A program made the position numbers and the translations under genes. Below are positions 44,548-56,273 of a stretch of DNA of 64,000 bases, one piece after another (the first letter of the stretch is position 1; each line of letters starts with the position of its first letter). Source of the stretch: Rhytidiadelphus loreus (lineage: Eukaryota; Streptophyta; Bryopsida; Hypnales; Hylocomiaceae); assembly GCA_947034895.1 (NCBI GenBank), contig OX344765.1, forward strand, positions 11,909,001 through 11,973,000. Reading direction: 5' to 3'. Below the pieces are notes generated by a model. The model was given only the letters and a program-made list of their open reading frames with translations, did not search any database and was not told where the DNA came from.

Positions 44548-47500
44548 CTACATACTATTCATGTGTTTCAAGTCTCGCGAGATGATAGTCGCCAGGCCCC
44601 CAAGCGGCGGCTTCATCAACGCCCTGTACGCACTCTCATCATACGGTGCTTGCAAGAACGGCAAGAACGGCCGAAACGTGTCCACATTCCGGTGTTTGGC
44701 CTCCTCTATTACGAACGCGGAGTCTTCCTTCTTCACGGGGTGAAAGAGCGAGACGAACCCATCCCATGAGCCCCTTCTTGATCGAGACGCCGGCGCTGAC
44801 AGTGGGGTTTCCAAGTGGCTCACGTCCTTGGTGAAAAGGTCGCCGGCGGCGGCGGCGTTGTCCTCTTTCCGGAAGCTGGAAAATTCGCCTTCTCCCTCTC
44901 TTCTGTCTGGGGATGGGCAAGTACCTGAGATCGAGGAGAAGGAGAAGGACCGGGTTCGCACACTGTTGGCGAGCTCGGGACCCTCGGAAAGCTCGGCGCC
45001 TCGGCCTCGGGATCTGCTGCCTTCTTCGTCGCTTTTCTTGGGGCTTGTGTCGAAGATGGGCTCCAAGGAGGAATAGTCTGCGGTGGCTACAGAGGAAAAG
45101 GCTGCAGAGGATTAGTCTCACTGTGATTGAAATGAAGGACAAGGATTTTGGAATGATCGAGTTGTGTGATTTCAAATTGCAAAAATCTCATGGAGAATGA
45201 GTATGTCGTTGATCATATTGTGGAAACTGTGATGAAGATAGGGTCGGATTGTTAATATATCAACAGAAGCAGTGAAGAACATTGCATGTGTTGATCGAGA
45301 AAGAAAGAAAATTCGACAAAGGAATGTTCCCAGGCAACACACTCAAAACTGGTAAGAGAACCATGAGGCCCAAAGTCATAGGAGTACTTTCGTTCGTTCA
45401 ATTTTATTTCGTTCTCGACCAACATGCGCAGCTCTTCACTACGATATACGACCCCATCTTCATCCTATTTTTCGCAGTACGATCATAGACATTGGTCAAT
45501 TTAAAACCATGAAAACCTCTGTCCAGGAGATATTTGCCAATTGAAAGCGCAGCTATTTAGACAACCCCTACTCAACCTGTCAGATTTTATCAAACAGCGA
45601 CATGATCTCATCCTAGCGAACGGAATTGCTGAGCACACTGACCCATGTTTTCAGTTTAACTGGGCAAAGTGTTTGATGAAGGTGCAGCTTGTAACCTGTT
45701 TTAGTTCTGAAGGGAGCCGGAGTTTTGAAATTGTCTGCCGAAAAGCTGGTGGAGCGCCTCCGAGAATGTTTAGAAAAAGGTGATGGAAAAGTCAGAGTCT
45801 TTTTTGGAGTGGCAGTAGGACTATGCTGTTGCGGCCTCGGTATCACCCGATAGTCTCTTGAATATGCAAAACTTAACTTCTCTCTCGTCGAGTGGTCAAC
45901 AAAAGTGCAAATCCCCTGTAACCCCATAAGCAATAGTTCAGTCAGGCCCTGCGACTACTGTTCATGACAGACAACAAAAGACACCTGATGCTACAAATTT
46001 CCTTCAAAGAGAACTCACCTTCCAAACGTAATAGAACATGGAAGAAGCGTCCACAATGAAGGCTTTGGCAAGCCTCTCCGGATAATGATCCGCCAGCACC
46101 TTCAGAGTGGTGAGAATGCCACTAGTTGAAGGAGCGCTTAATTTTGAGTAACCTGAGGACCACAACAATTTAAGTTGACATCAGAGAACTCGAAAAATCT
46201 GAGCTCTTATCATCGAAAGTCACTATATGCAGCTCCTTAACTGAAAAATCATGCCAGATACACATGAGAAAAGCTAAATGCTAAACTATGTGCCATAGAA
46301 CGTAATTAACGTGAACCCAGAAAAGAGAAAGAAAATCTTGTCGACAGGATTTTCAGTAAAATTTGACTCTTTCAAGAGCTTTTAGGCAACATCATAAAGA
46401 GAATCTTCTACATGATTCAAGGAGAAGTCTCCCTATCGTTACAACGATCATACAGTGGCCTCTCAATGATACATAGGCGTCCTTATGTATCGTTGAGAGG
46501 CCACTGTATGATCGTTGTAACCATAGGGAGACTTCTCCTTGAATCATATAGAAGATTCTCTTTATGATGTTGCGTAAAAGTTCCTGAAATAATCTAACTT
46601 TAACTGAAAATCCTGACCTAGTGTCAACTTCCAAAGAGGAGGCAGCAAGGGGAGCTCAATAAATTTAGTGACTTCTTCAGTTGGTCATTCACTCGGAACA
46701 CGTGAAGATACCATTGGATGAATGTGCATGGTAGCAATAGCTTACCTCCAGCATCAAGAATGAGGATCCACTGGTCAACACCCGGAGGCATAGCAGCCAC
46801 CGCGACCTCCATTGTGAAGATTATATAGCGAAGATGCCTGTCAGCAATAGCGACCGCTTCTAAGATCAGCACAGTGAATTACACTCTTTCCTCTCCATAG
46901 CTTCGAATACTGCAAGTTGACGGAAACATATACCCGATAATAAACTTTGACTATTGATGGCTTATTTCAGCTGAAATTCTGGTGTTTCAATTGGTGCTCT
47001 CACTTATTATTGCAAGATTAGTGATAGATATATACATTCTATAGAATGATAAGTTCTGCCTTAAAAACATGAAAACTTACTGTTTCTGACTGTGATTGAG
47101 GATGTACTCAGGCTTCTTCTTGATAACCTGAAACCGAAAGCGCAATCCAACTTCATCAGAAAACGAATCAAGTACCGTAAAGCAATGATTTTGTTCACTA
47201 AAACTACTCGCTCGTGAAAGTCAGACTACAAAACAGATCGTGAAAGTCAGACAACAGATCACTCTATAATGGTTTCTCCAGATTTAAAATGGACTGGGAA
47301 TGAAACTTAATATAGTTTCCATAAAAGTAGTCTGTTTTGACTTTTTGAAAACATCATAAGGAGAATCTTTTCTATAATTCATGGAGAGGGCTCCCTACCG
47401 ACACAGAGTACACAAAGATCACTTCACGTAACATCGTGAGGCCCCAGTATATATTGGTAATCGTAGGGAGATCTTCCAATGAATGAGAAGAGTCTTTATG

Positions 47501-48387
47501 ATGCTCTCAAAAAACCTGTAATCTATTGAAAACCCTCTTATGTCATGCTCTATGGTTTGGAGTGTCAATACAATCCGGCTCCCAAATCCCTACAGGGTGA
47601 TAAAACTTGAGGAAGAAATTCTGAATACAAACCAAACTGTTGTTCAAACACGAATGGTGTTATTACCAAAACAGGTCGACATTCAGCATCGAGTCCTGCA
47701 ACATAAGCAGCCCCAGCTGCGAGCTCCGCTGGAAAATCGTCGGCAATCAAGTATCCTGCAAAAACAAAAACAGAATTAAACCTCAAGTCAATACCTCTAA
47801 TGAATGCCCAAATGAATGTCCAAATACATTAGACAAAATGTTATTTTTGCTACGAAAGCTTACCCATATTAATTTTCTCGCGCCAGTTTAGGGTAGAGCG
47901 CAGCATCTTGGCAGCTCTTCGGACACTATTGCCACGAGCTCGCAAGTACCGCATCACACACGCATCGTCACAAAACTCAGCCTGCAGAAAATCAAACCAT
48001 GCCAAACATAAGAAAAATAAAATCTCCCAACAATTGGAACAATCAACTTCCTGTACACAAAATTACACGCAAACCTATTCATTCTTCCCAAGCGAACTCC
48101 CAACGGCCACAACTCTTTCAGTTTGAAATGAGCTACAGTCAATCCTATTGTAGAATCTCATTCATAAAGAGGTTATAATAAAGAGGATTGAAATGTGCTA
48201 CAGTCAATCATATTGTAGAGGGTCACTTTAGAGAAGGTTATAATAAAGAGGTTTGAGGTCGTGCCTGTTTCTTGGTGAGAGCCCCGTCTTTCTGCACGAG
48301 TCGCAAAACCTCTTTGATCATCTCATTTAAGCTCGCTTCAGGCTCTACCTTCGCAGCAGCGTAAGGCATTATAGGATTCCGCTCCAT
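44548..48387 (-). CDS. Sec14-like (CRAL-TRIO) lipid-binding protein
   Basis: Proposed exons in transcript order: 48387-48265, 47981-47864, 47755-47667, 47127-47091, 46859-46746, 46152-46019, 45915-45847 and a terminal exon from about 45090 to 44548. They read as a CRAL-TRIO N lobe (FCDDACVMRYLRARG, RRAAKMLRSTLNWRE), then YVAGLDAECRPVLV, HLRYIIFTMEVAV, AMPPGVDQWILILDAGG, HYPERLAKAFIVDASS and FYYVWK, followed by a Ser/Arg-rich tail ending PPLGGLATIISRDLK. Sec14 proteins bind and exchange phosphoinositides and other lipids at membranes. Oddities: exon 1 needs a GC donor; exon 4 is in frame only with the weak GTCAGA donor, not the nearby GTAAGT; and the phase between 45847 and the last exon does not match, so a small exon is missing or the gene is damaged. 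The family call is firm; integrity is not. Confidence 0.72.
46346..46614. mobile_element. Palindromic MITE in a Sec14-like intron
   Basis: Almost the whole element is an inverted repeat. Arms of about 130 bp start AGGATTTTCAGT on both sides and are especially exact over the inner 90 bp (46386-46474 against 46483-46573), with an 8-bp centre. GAC at 46343-46345 and 46615-46617 is a possible target duplication. It lies in the intron between 46152 and 46746. In a transcript it would form a long hairpin. Confidence 0.78.
47335..47528. mobile_element. Second palindromic MITE in a Sec14-like intron
   Basis: Has the same ordered motifs as 46346-46614: AAAACATCATAAGGAGAATC, CATGGAGAGGGCTCCCTA on the left; GTAGGGAGATCTTCCA, TCTTTATGATGCTCTC on the right. 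It is more diverged and lies in the intron between 47127 and 47667. Confidence 0.65.
48132..48262. repeat. Tandem duplication of about 60 bp in intron 1
   Basis: GCTACAGTCAATC, ATTGTAGA, then AGGTTATAATAAAGAGG occurs twice in succession (about 48132-48190 and 48196-48260), ending next to the unusual GC splice donor proposed for the Sec14-like first exon. Confidence 0.65.
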
Positions 48388-49440
48388 TATGTTGTGATCA
48401 ACTTCCCCTTCACGACGAGACTCTTTCTCTCTCGTTCTTGTTCTCTCTCAATGCACAATCGAGTTCCTGAATGTTCGCATTTCAATAAAGAAAACCCTCC
48501 CCAACCATCAGCTCAATCACAGTCCTGATCCTCGTAACATACTCGACATGAAAACTGCACGCGATGGGAGTCACTCCCTGTGACAAACTTCGTATCCATA
48601 GCTCTAAACGGTTCAAAAGAAAAACCTCTAAACGGAATCCCACTGTCCCCCGACCTCAACAGAACTCCTCCAAAAAAATCGCACTGATGTATTCCCCAAA
48701 CCCCATAAAACCTCAACCTCGGAAGCTCCTGTCCAATGCCTCATCAGAAACAATCGAATGGTTCTATTCTAGAAACGCAAACCTTAAACCTTGGAAATCT
48801 CACTCAGTCAGTCCCCAACACCTAATTCAAAAACGGCTATTGCAATGAGAAACAAGGCTCTGTCCCTGTACCACTCGCTCACATTTCTCGTAAGGTCCTA
48901 CTCAAACCTTGAAAATCGCACTCAGTCAGTCCCCAACAATCAAATCAATCAGAAACGGCTATTGCAGTGCGAAACGACGCTGTCCCTGCTGTAGCCCTCG
49001 CTCACATTTCACGTAAGGTCCTACTCATCAAGCTTCTCACATCCACTGTAAAGGTAGCTTCGTTGGTGGATGCAAAGCCTCCCAACCTTCTCACATTCAC
49101 TGTAAATGTGGCATTTGTGCATGCAAAGCCTACTCCTCTTCTATCCAGACCCAAGAACCCAATTCAAACCTGGCTATTGCACTACGAAAGAAAGAAAGCT
49201 CTGTCCCTGTAGCACTGACTCGCATATCGTGTAAAGTCCTTTCTACAAAGGTTGCTTTTGTCAAAGCCAAGCCTCCTCCCCAATGCCAAGCCTGCTCCCC
49301 TTTGGTGCATCCCAAAAAGAGAATATATCCTTTGGTGGCGTCCACGGAGCGAGTAACTGAACAAAAGGGGGAAGAATATTGAACAGTGGAGACTATTGGT
49401 GGGCGATGAAATCGGATCCTGCTGATGAGGAAAACTGATA
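48388..49440 (-). promoter_or_regulatory. Upstream region of the Sec14-like gene with triplicated repeat
   Basis: Lies directly 5' of the proposed start codon (minus strand). A block of about 120 bp with CACTCAGTCAGTCCCCAACA, AACGGCTATTGCA, CTGTCCCTG and GCTCACATTTC, CGTAAGGTCCTACTC occurs at about 48795-48903 and 48914-49027, with a third, shorter version at 49160-49240. TATA or initiator elements were not assigned. The regulatory role is inferred only from position. Confidence 0.4.
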
Positions 49441-50485
49441 CTGTAGTAAGGTAAGATTAAGACAGAACCCAGTTCACCATGTGCTGTGTCCGCATCCGGG
49501 TGCTAACTAAATGGGAGCGCGGGCTTCCTGGTTTTCAGCCTGGTCCGGCTGCTGCGAGCTGCGAGGTTCTAAATGTGACCATGGCGTGCAACCTCTCCTC
49601 CTGCTGGAATGCTGCGGATGCCCGAATGGTGCAGCTGGTGCAGCTGGTGTTGTTTCCCCATGTGCCAGCGGCGGATGCGCATGGTGATCTCCACGCAGTC
49701 AATGAGAATTTGGAGATGTTGTGTCAAAAAAAACAAAGAAAATGGTGGAGACGCTACAAGAAGAAAGTCTGCCTGCCTGCCTGTGGTGGAACGTCCCAGA
49801 AAGTTACTGTTATGGAGGTCTCCCCCGCTGGCCGTCCACTTCATTAAGTTACAACCTCCGCAAGCATTACACCTCCACCAATGATGAATGGAGTACATAT
49901 GCTGCACCGTCCTTGTCAGGATTCAAAGAGCCTGAATATAGACTATGACAAGGTTCCCCTTCCTACATTTTCTCCCTGAACGTACGTAGGTACAGTATGA
50001 TGAATCCATGCCTCACTTACCGTATTTCTTCCCGGTGATGATGGTGATGTGTTTTTTTACATTCTCGCCTTCGGATTAACTGAACTGTTCAAGTGAAATT
50101 TCAATGTGTGTCCAAAAAGGGAAGTAAGAAAAAGTCTTGACTGGGTGCGGCATTCCTGCGATGCAAATCCCGAGGACGATGGTGTCCAGGATGGCAGTGA
50201 TGAATCCATCCCGGCTCCCAGTCTCCCACACACGCTCGCAGGGCGCCAGGCTGACTGACTAGGTGCTGTTGTCCAGGCTCTGCAGCAGAGCAGGCAGGGG
50301 TTTGACTGTGATGAAGTCTGCACAGAACGGTTTCCTTCGTTCATTCATGACGTTCATTCCTCTGGGGCCTTCCGTCTCTAACGAATTACCGTTGGGGAAG
50401 GCATTCAAATTTGAGACCCTGCAAGCTCAGAAGTTCTTGGGGAGGGGGGCTCTGGCTGCTACCGGTAATGTAGGAGGTCCATAAT
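49441..50485. other. GC-rich island, unresolved gene remnant
   Basis: Base composition is clearly higher than in the neighbours, as at the recognised genes. On the minus strand, 50110-50230 reads DGFITAILDTIVLGICIAGM, which has a membrane-segment character, but a stop lies just upstream in that frame and no splice-consistent model could be built. Other frames of up to 122 codons (49479-49847 plus, 49569-49907 minus) overlap without a convincing protein. Possibly a broken gene. Confidence 0.3.
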
Positions 50486-50487
50486 TA

Positions 50488-50817
50488 AAAGCGCCCATTT
50501 AATAAGAACTGGAAATTAATTTGGGGGGAGGTTAGACTTCTTGAAATATTTTTCATGTAAATTTTCATTGAAAGAAAAATGGAGTGGGCATTTCAACCCT
50601 AAATCCAAGTCAGTTTCATATCTTTTGGAGCATTGTGGAATTATGAATTTTTTGAATTGTGGAATTATGAATTTTTTGAAGTTGAGATGTAGTTGCCATA
50701 TGAAGCATTGACTCTTGAAATGTACATTTGTATAGTGTTGGTGCAAGTAAAAAAGCAAAAATGTACCTTTGCATTCAAGGATACTTATAGAGCTAAGCGT
50801 TTTAAAGGTCTCCTCTC
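50488..50817. repeat. Dispersed repeat, third copy of the 3497-3814 family
   Basis: Starts AAAAGCGCCC and carries CTTCTTGAAATATTTTTCA, then the TGGGCATTT and AAATGTACATT motifs. GTGGAATTATGAATTTTTTGAA is duplicated in tandem at 50633-50680. As in the first copy, a TTAA element follows immediately, so the pair probably moved or was duplicated together. Confidence 0.5.
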
Positions 50818-50821
50818 TTAA

Positions 50822-51730
50822 TTTCTGAAATCCCAAGGTCATTTTTTTGGTCAAAAGACACTCAAAACTGCCATTTTCAATGCAAACAACAACAAAATTT
50901 TATGCATTTGTTTCTTTTGCATATCCAACCATAGGATTTAGCACTAGACTAGTATGAGAATGTTTAGAAGAAACTTCGTAAACTTTCATTGTATTGATTA
51001 CAAGATGTAATCATTTAAAGTGAAGAAATTAAGTTTTTTTTGTTCTTAGCAAGTTAGCATGACTAAATTATAAGGCTTTGAATCCTCTGAACTTGAATTT
51101 TTTTGTACTAATGATTGTGAATTTAAATTTTCTAATAGTGAAGAATTGAGTTGAGAATTTGGGGATTTTTTTTTTAAATTGTAATTTTTATGCTTGAAAA
51201 AATTGTTAAGTTGAAGTAGATACAAGATAGAAGGGAAACTAAATTGTTCATAGCCCTAAGATGGAATTGAAACACATTAGTTCCAACATTAAGATTGTTC
51301 TAAAAAACAAACTAAACCATGTGCAACTTTTTTTTCAAATTGTTAAAATTGAGTTCAAACACATATCAAATACATTATTTATCAAGAATTTGCTAAGGTT
51401 GCCTACAAAACTAACATTACTTATCCAAATGGAATGAATCAAATCTTTCTACATTGACAAGAATATAATCTATAAAAAAATATTAAAAACGTCAATTATT
51501 TCAAGTTTTGGTGTGTGTTTTGCTACCCATCTTTGCCAATTTGAGGCTTATTGTAGCATAACTTTTCCTCCCAAACACTAATTGAAATAAAAATTATATT
51601 CCCCAAAGCTAATTAGATTTCTACGTTGAAAAAAGTTTCAAAAAATCTTGCCAAAAATTGAGATCATAGATACCTACCCAAACCTTCAAGAGTTGCCCCC
51701 AAAGAAGACTTTGGGGAGTTGGGACTATTA
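50822..51730 (-). mobile_element. Old piggyBac-like TTAA element
   Basis: Follows TTAA at 50818-50821. Its order of motifs matches 3819-4745 (ACACTCAAAACTGCCAT, ATAGGAT, CTAGTATGAGA, GTTAAGTTGAAGTAGATAC, AGATGGAATTGAAA, then CCCCAAAG...GACTTT). Both ends have decayed and the right border is approximate. Confidence 0.6.
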
Positions 51731-52027
51731 AAAGCAAACACACTAACACTTGCCAAATTTGACTTACTAAAAGTCTACATGACTATTTTAGAGGAATCCT
51801 CAAAAAAATTGTCTTCCACGGATGCTCACCAATGTGCCCCATAAATAGTCAATTAATCAATCACCAAGTGGAATTTTGGATAAAGCTCACTAAACTTAAG
51901 ATGAACAGTGATTTCAAGGGCCATTGTTTGACTTGCTAGAATTGAGTACTATGAAAATAATTTGAGGATTTCTCATCCAAATTTAATACATGCTAAACCC
52001 TTAGCACATAAAAATACAGATGCTCTA
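51731..52027. other. Intergenic DNA, nothing recognised
   Basis: No open frame, motif or repeat end could be identified between the old TTAA element and the next MITE. Confidence 0.4.
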
Positions 52028-52343
52028 CATTAAATGAGATTTGAGGGCAAAAGAGGTTCGTTTCAAGCTTGTTTCCTACTCTAAAAAATACTCAGAATAT
52101 TAAAAAAATAGAAAATTTTAAATTTTAAAAACTAAAAAATATTAAATTTAGTTTTTTAATTATTAAATAATTTTAATAATAATTTAAAATTTTAAAAAAT
52201 TAAAAATAATTAAAAATAATTAATTAATATTATTTGATGTGGCATGGTTGTAACCATGTCTATTGTTGCTATTGCAAAGTTCTCAGAGTTTGGAAACTCT
52301 TAGGAACTCACAATTTCTTTTTGCCCTAAAAAATCTTCTAATG
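52028..52343 (+). mobile_element. Diverged MITE of the CATTAGATG family
   Basis: Starts CATTAAATGAGATTTGAGGG and ends CTTCTAATG, with GGAACTCACAA near the right end as in the other members. The centre (52075-52225) is almost purely A/T. Same family as 7516-7802 and 35121-35454. Confidence 0.5.
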
Positions 52344-54069
52344 AGGTAGGAAGCCTCTCTAAAGTGAAGAAGCTCTAAAAGCGTTCTCTATATAATATAT
52401 TTAACCTTCATGGAGTAGACCTTTGTCCTCCGAAAAATGTACAATGCAGCAAGCATATAGTAGAGCTCTATTTAATCCCAAAAAATGATTGTCTAGGTCA
52501 AAATGGCTTACGATTCGGAATACATGCTGGTTTTAAGGCAACTAGACAATGCATTTACAAAATCTTAATTCAACAACTATGTTTGTAAAAATGGGAACTA
52601 AATTACTATAGGAAGAAAATTGAGCAAAAACACAAAAATTGTGCCTACAAGAAGTGCACATTTTATATATTCTAGCCAAGGCTCATGCATGTGTTATTGA
52701 GGGGAAGTTCTATATGTATATTGATTGGTATGTTCACCAACCCAACAATTGAGGCAATGGTGGTTGTCAACTATATTGCCAACATTTCCTTTTGAATCCA
52801 TTTTTTTAGAAGAGGTCACAAATTCCTAGTCTTCAATAATTATCGACAATACTTTATAAATTAGCTCATGTCAAATCAAGTGTCAAATTCAACTATATTA
52901 TGCCCTTCTAGAGGTAGTAGAGAAAGATAAATAAATAAAAATTAAAAAATACGACTTGTTAGCCTTGATGAATGTTGAAATATGGCCAAATATAGTGCTT
53001 TTATCAAGACTTTTATATAGTGCACAGTATACCAAGAATTTTCCAAGAACTCATAACCACTAAAAAAATGGTGAAATAATTGTATTGCTACTCAATTGCT
53101 ACCACATTTTGTTGTAAAAATCTCATTGTAGAAAAACCTTAGGAAAAAAATCAAACAATGCTATATACATAAAAACTTTGGCAAAAGCAACCCAATACAA
53201 GTCTCATGAGCTATATCAAACATCCTAAAGGGGTTGACCTACAATTTCCCTTCCAAGTATTGTGTTCAATAAACCTCTCTTCCCTAGATTGAGGGAAGAT
53301 TGGAAATCCTACATTCTTAAGAATGTCAACTATTTTTTTTTCTTCAATGTAGCAATTCCATTTGTCAATGTACCCAAAGTGAATACATCAGTGGTCATTT
53401 GTCTTTCAAGGAAAATTTACTAAAAAATATTTCAAGGAGTTTAGCTTCCCCCAAAATGTGATCAACTCTTAAACGCATGCTATTTTTACCTCCTACTTTA
53501 CTATATTGATTTGCCCTAATAGTGCAAGCAGTACTTTAACAAAGTCACACTATTTTCAATTAGTGTAGGTTGAAATACTATACTACATTGTATTAATTTT
53601 CTAGAAGAAAAAAATTGAGGTAACACTAGTTTTCTAGCTAATGCTAATTTTTCCCTTGCACTAATAGAACAAATTTGTGTAACATAGTATAGACAATTTT
53701 TTATTTTTTATTTATTGGTCAAACAACTTGCATTATAGAATGCATGCACGTTAGAAAAAGATGGATAGAATCATACCACAAGGATGATCATCTACAAATC
53801 CAAATATTGGCTAATCTAATATTTTGGAGAAGGATTTTGCAATAGTGGCAATTTTTAATCCAATTTTTGTAGTATTATAAGAGTCAACACCAAAATGAAG
53901 TAAAATTATTGAAAAAGTTATATTGCAATGATTTGTTCCATTAGTGAGGGTGCAAACCTAGTGTCACCTACAAGATTAGTGTCACTATATAATTCCAATG
54001 ACAATCTTTAGTTTTTTCTAGTTTTGTTGATACTTTTTTCTATATTGGAAAATATATTTTTGATATTGA
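52344..54069. other. AT-rich intergenic DNA, no gene seen
   Basis: No protein-like frame. Scattered words such as TATTTCAAGGAGTTTAGC (53420-53450) hint at further old dispersed-repeat copies in reverse orientation. Confidence 0.4.
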
Positions 54070-54073
54070 CTAA

Positions 54074-54712
54074 CCTCTAAAGCTTGAAGGTCATTTTTCT
54101 ATCAAAAAAAACTCAAAACTACTACTTCCGCTATGTTCACCCAAGAAAATAGAAAAGAAAAGAAAATTTAGAATCTAACCATATGATCTTCTACTTCACT
54201 TGTCTCAAATCATGTGGTAAGAGTTTCAAAAAATTTGACCATACAAATTGAAAGATAATGCATTTGAAGTTGGAAAAAAGTTTTTTAAACACTAGCTTGT
54301 AATTTTAGATGACTTTGACTACCATTTGTAGAAAAAAATTTGCACTACAAACTTTGAATTTTAAATTTTTTATGTTGAAGAATTGAGTTGAGAGTCTAAG
54401 AAAAACATTTTAAAAATAACTTGATTCTTTCTTAAAAATATTATTAAATAGAAGTAAGTCCAACATTGGACGCAAAACTAAATTGTTAATAGTTCCAAGA
54501 TAAAATTGTTACCTATTGACATCCATTTTCAGCTTAAGGTGATATAACTTTTGCTTTCAGGCACCAATTGAAAAAAATTATATTTACAAAAAGATTATGT
54601 GTTTTTCTATCTTCAAAAGAATTTCAAAAAATCACAATGAAAATTGAGACTATATATAAGAGCCTACCCAAAACCCATTTTGTCCCCCTGAGGGACAATG
54701 GGACTTTAGTGG
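54074..54712 (-). mobile_element. Old, shortened piggyBac-like element
   Basis: Both ends are flanked by CTAA (54070-54073 and 54713-54716), a one-base variant of TTAA. The left end is CCTCTAAAG, and the right end read in reverse is CCACTAAAGTCCC. Internal motifs (ACTCAAAACT, GACCATACAAATTG, AAATAGAAGTAAGTCC, CCCCTGAGGGACAATGG) match the 3819 copy with a large internal deletion. Confidence 0.55.
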
Positions 54713-54716
54713 CTAA

Positions 54717-55495
54717 TGGAAGGTCCAATTCAAAGGTGCATGACATAATGCCATGGAAATTTGAGGTGCCATAATTAAAGTGTCTTAACTAAAGCCACAA
54801 GTATTTTTAAATTTTGGTGTTCAAAAGATGTACATTATAGAGAAAAACATGTAGGGGTTGGTTTTGCAATGGAATTGCAATTAGGTTTAACCCCTAGGAG
54901 AGCTTGCATCTACTATCTAGATTATGAATGTTTTAAAGAACTTACTTCTAGAGCTATAAGAAATAGATGAAGTACATGCATCCAAGTAACTATGTTGAAA
55001 AAATGATTTTTCCTATTTTTCAATAATGCAAGTAATGTGATCACTTGGTGCTTCATGGTATTGTGCAAGGTTGTGAAGAGATAGAAAGAAAATTAAAACT
55101 TGCAAAATTGAAGATTTGATGTCTAGATTTTACTCATGCCACAATTTATTTGCCAAAAACACTTAATACCTATTTCCACCTTCCTCCCAAGGACTCTTAG
55201 GAGTTAAGATACAAGATTCTATTCTTAATAAAAAAAATTGAGCATACATGGTTTCAATTTTAATAGACCCAAAGCAAGTAAAATGGCCTCAATTTGAATT
55301 TGAATGCCTTGGAAGGATATATCATAACCTTAAAAGGAATAAACATCACATGACGAGGAGTTGACATTGGAAGATAATAGTGTTGTAATCTTAGTATGTT
55401 ATATTAATTCTTTTAAGGTTGTTTTGTTCTCCGGTGATCTAAATGTATCCTAAAATATCTTTAAATGCCAATAAACCATTAAGTATATCTTGTCA
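54717..55495. other. Intergenic DNA, no gene seen
   Basis: AT-rich sequence with many stops in all frames and no recognised transposon ends. Confidence 0.4.
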
Positions 55496-56273
55496 TTAGA
55501 TGAGATTGAGGTGAACAAGGCCACGAGTTCCCGGACAATAGGGAATAGTGGCCCAAAAAAAAAGATATCCACACACACACACACCAAAAAAAATTAGCAA
55601 ATTGCAAGGCCTAAATTGCGTAGAACAATTTAATGACATGATTATTTTTACAAAGAAAAGAAAACAATTTGTTTATAAATTATTGAAAACTTTGCCACAT
55701 TAGAATTCCTATAAATGTGTTTGAAGTTTGCATCAAAGAAGATAATGTGAAGCATGAAAAGTAGAAAGTATCCTTATAGTCAAAATTATAAAATTATTTT
55801 TAGATTCTCTTCAAATGAATTATGAAGATATAACTTCAAAAATTCACCAAAAATACAATTTCTATCTTTAGCATTTGAATTTTTTTGATTGGTCAAAATT
55901 AAAGGTTTCTATTGATTTGTGAAAAAATGCATAAGATCTAGTAATGAGAACACCAACACTTTCCCCAAATAGTAAATTTTTCAATACTAGGCCAATTCTA
56001 ATGACTTCGTGCTATTTCTCTTATAATTTTTGTTTGACCGTAGTGATCTCAATTTTGAATATAAATATTGAAAGACAATCCAATATTTGAAAAAAATGAA
56101 AAAAAATGAAAAATTGAAAAAAGCTTTTTTTTCTATCTGAAAATGCAACCTGAAGTAGGGCAATGACCCCAAAATGATTACTTCAATGCTTAGGGGGTAA
56201 TATTTTGACTGGTTCACAATTCGGGGAACAAGTTTTAAACAACCCTTCCTTGGCCTCAAATCTCATCTAATGA
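55496..56273 (+). mobile_element. Larger CATTAGATGAGATT element (778 bp)
   Basis: The left end CATTAGATGAGATTGAGG and the right end CCTCAAATCTCATCTAATG form good inverted repeats. GGCCACGAGTTCCCGG near the left matches the 35121 element, and a (CA)7 run lies at about 55570-55583. It is longer than its relatives but has no recognisable transposase. Confidence 0.65.

Noticed and set aside
44639..45175. Arginine-rich minus-strand frame of 178 codons and several plus-strand frames in the same GC-rich stretch.
   Set aside because: They overlap the Sec14-like terminal exon in other frames; the RRRRR-rich composition is an out-of-frame reading of Ser/Arg codons.
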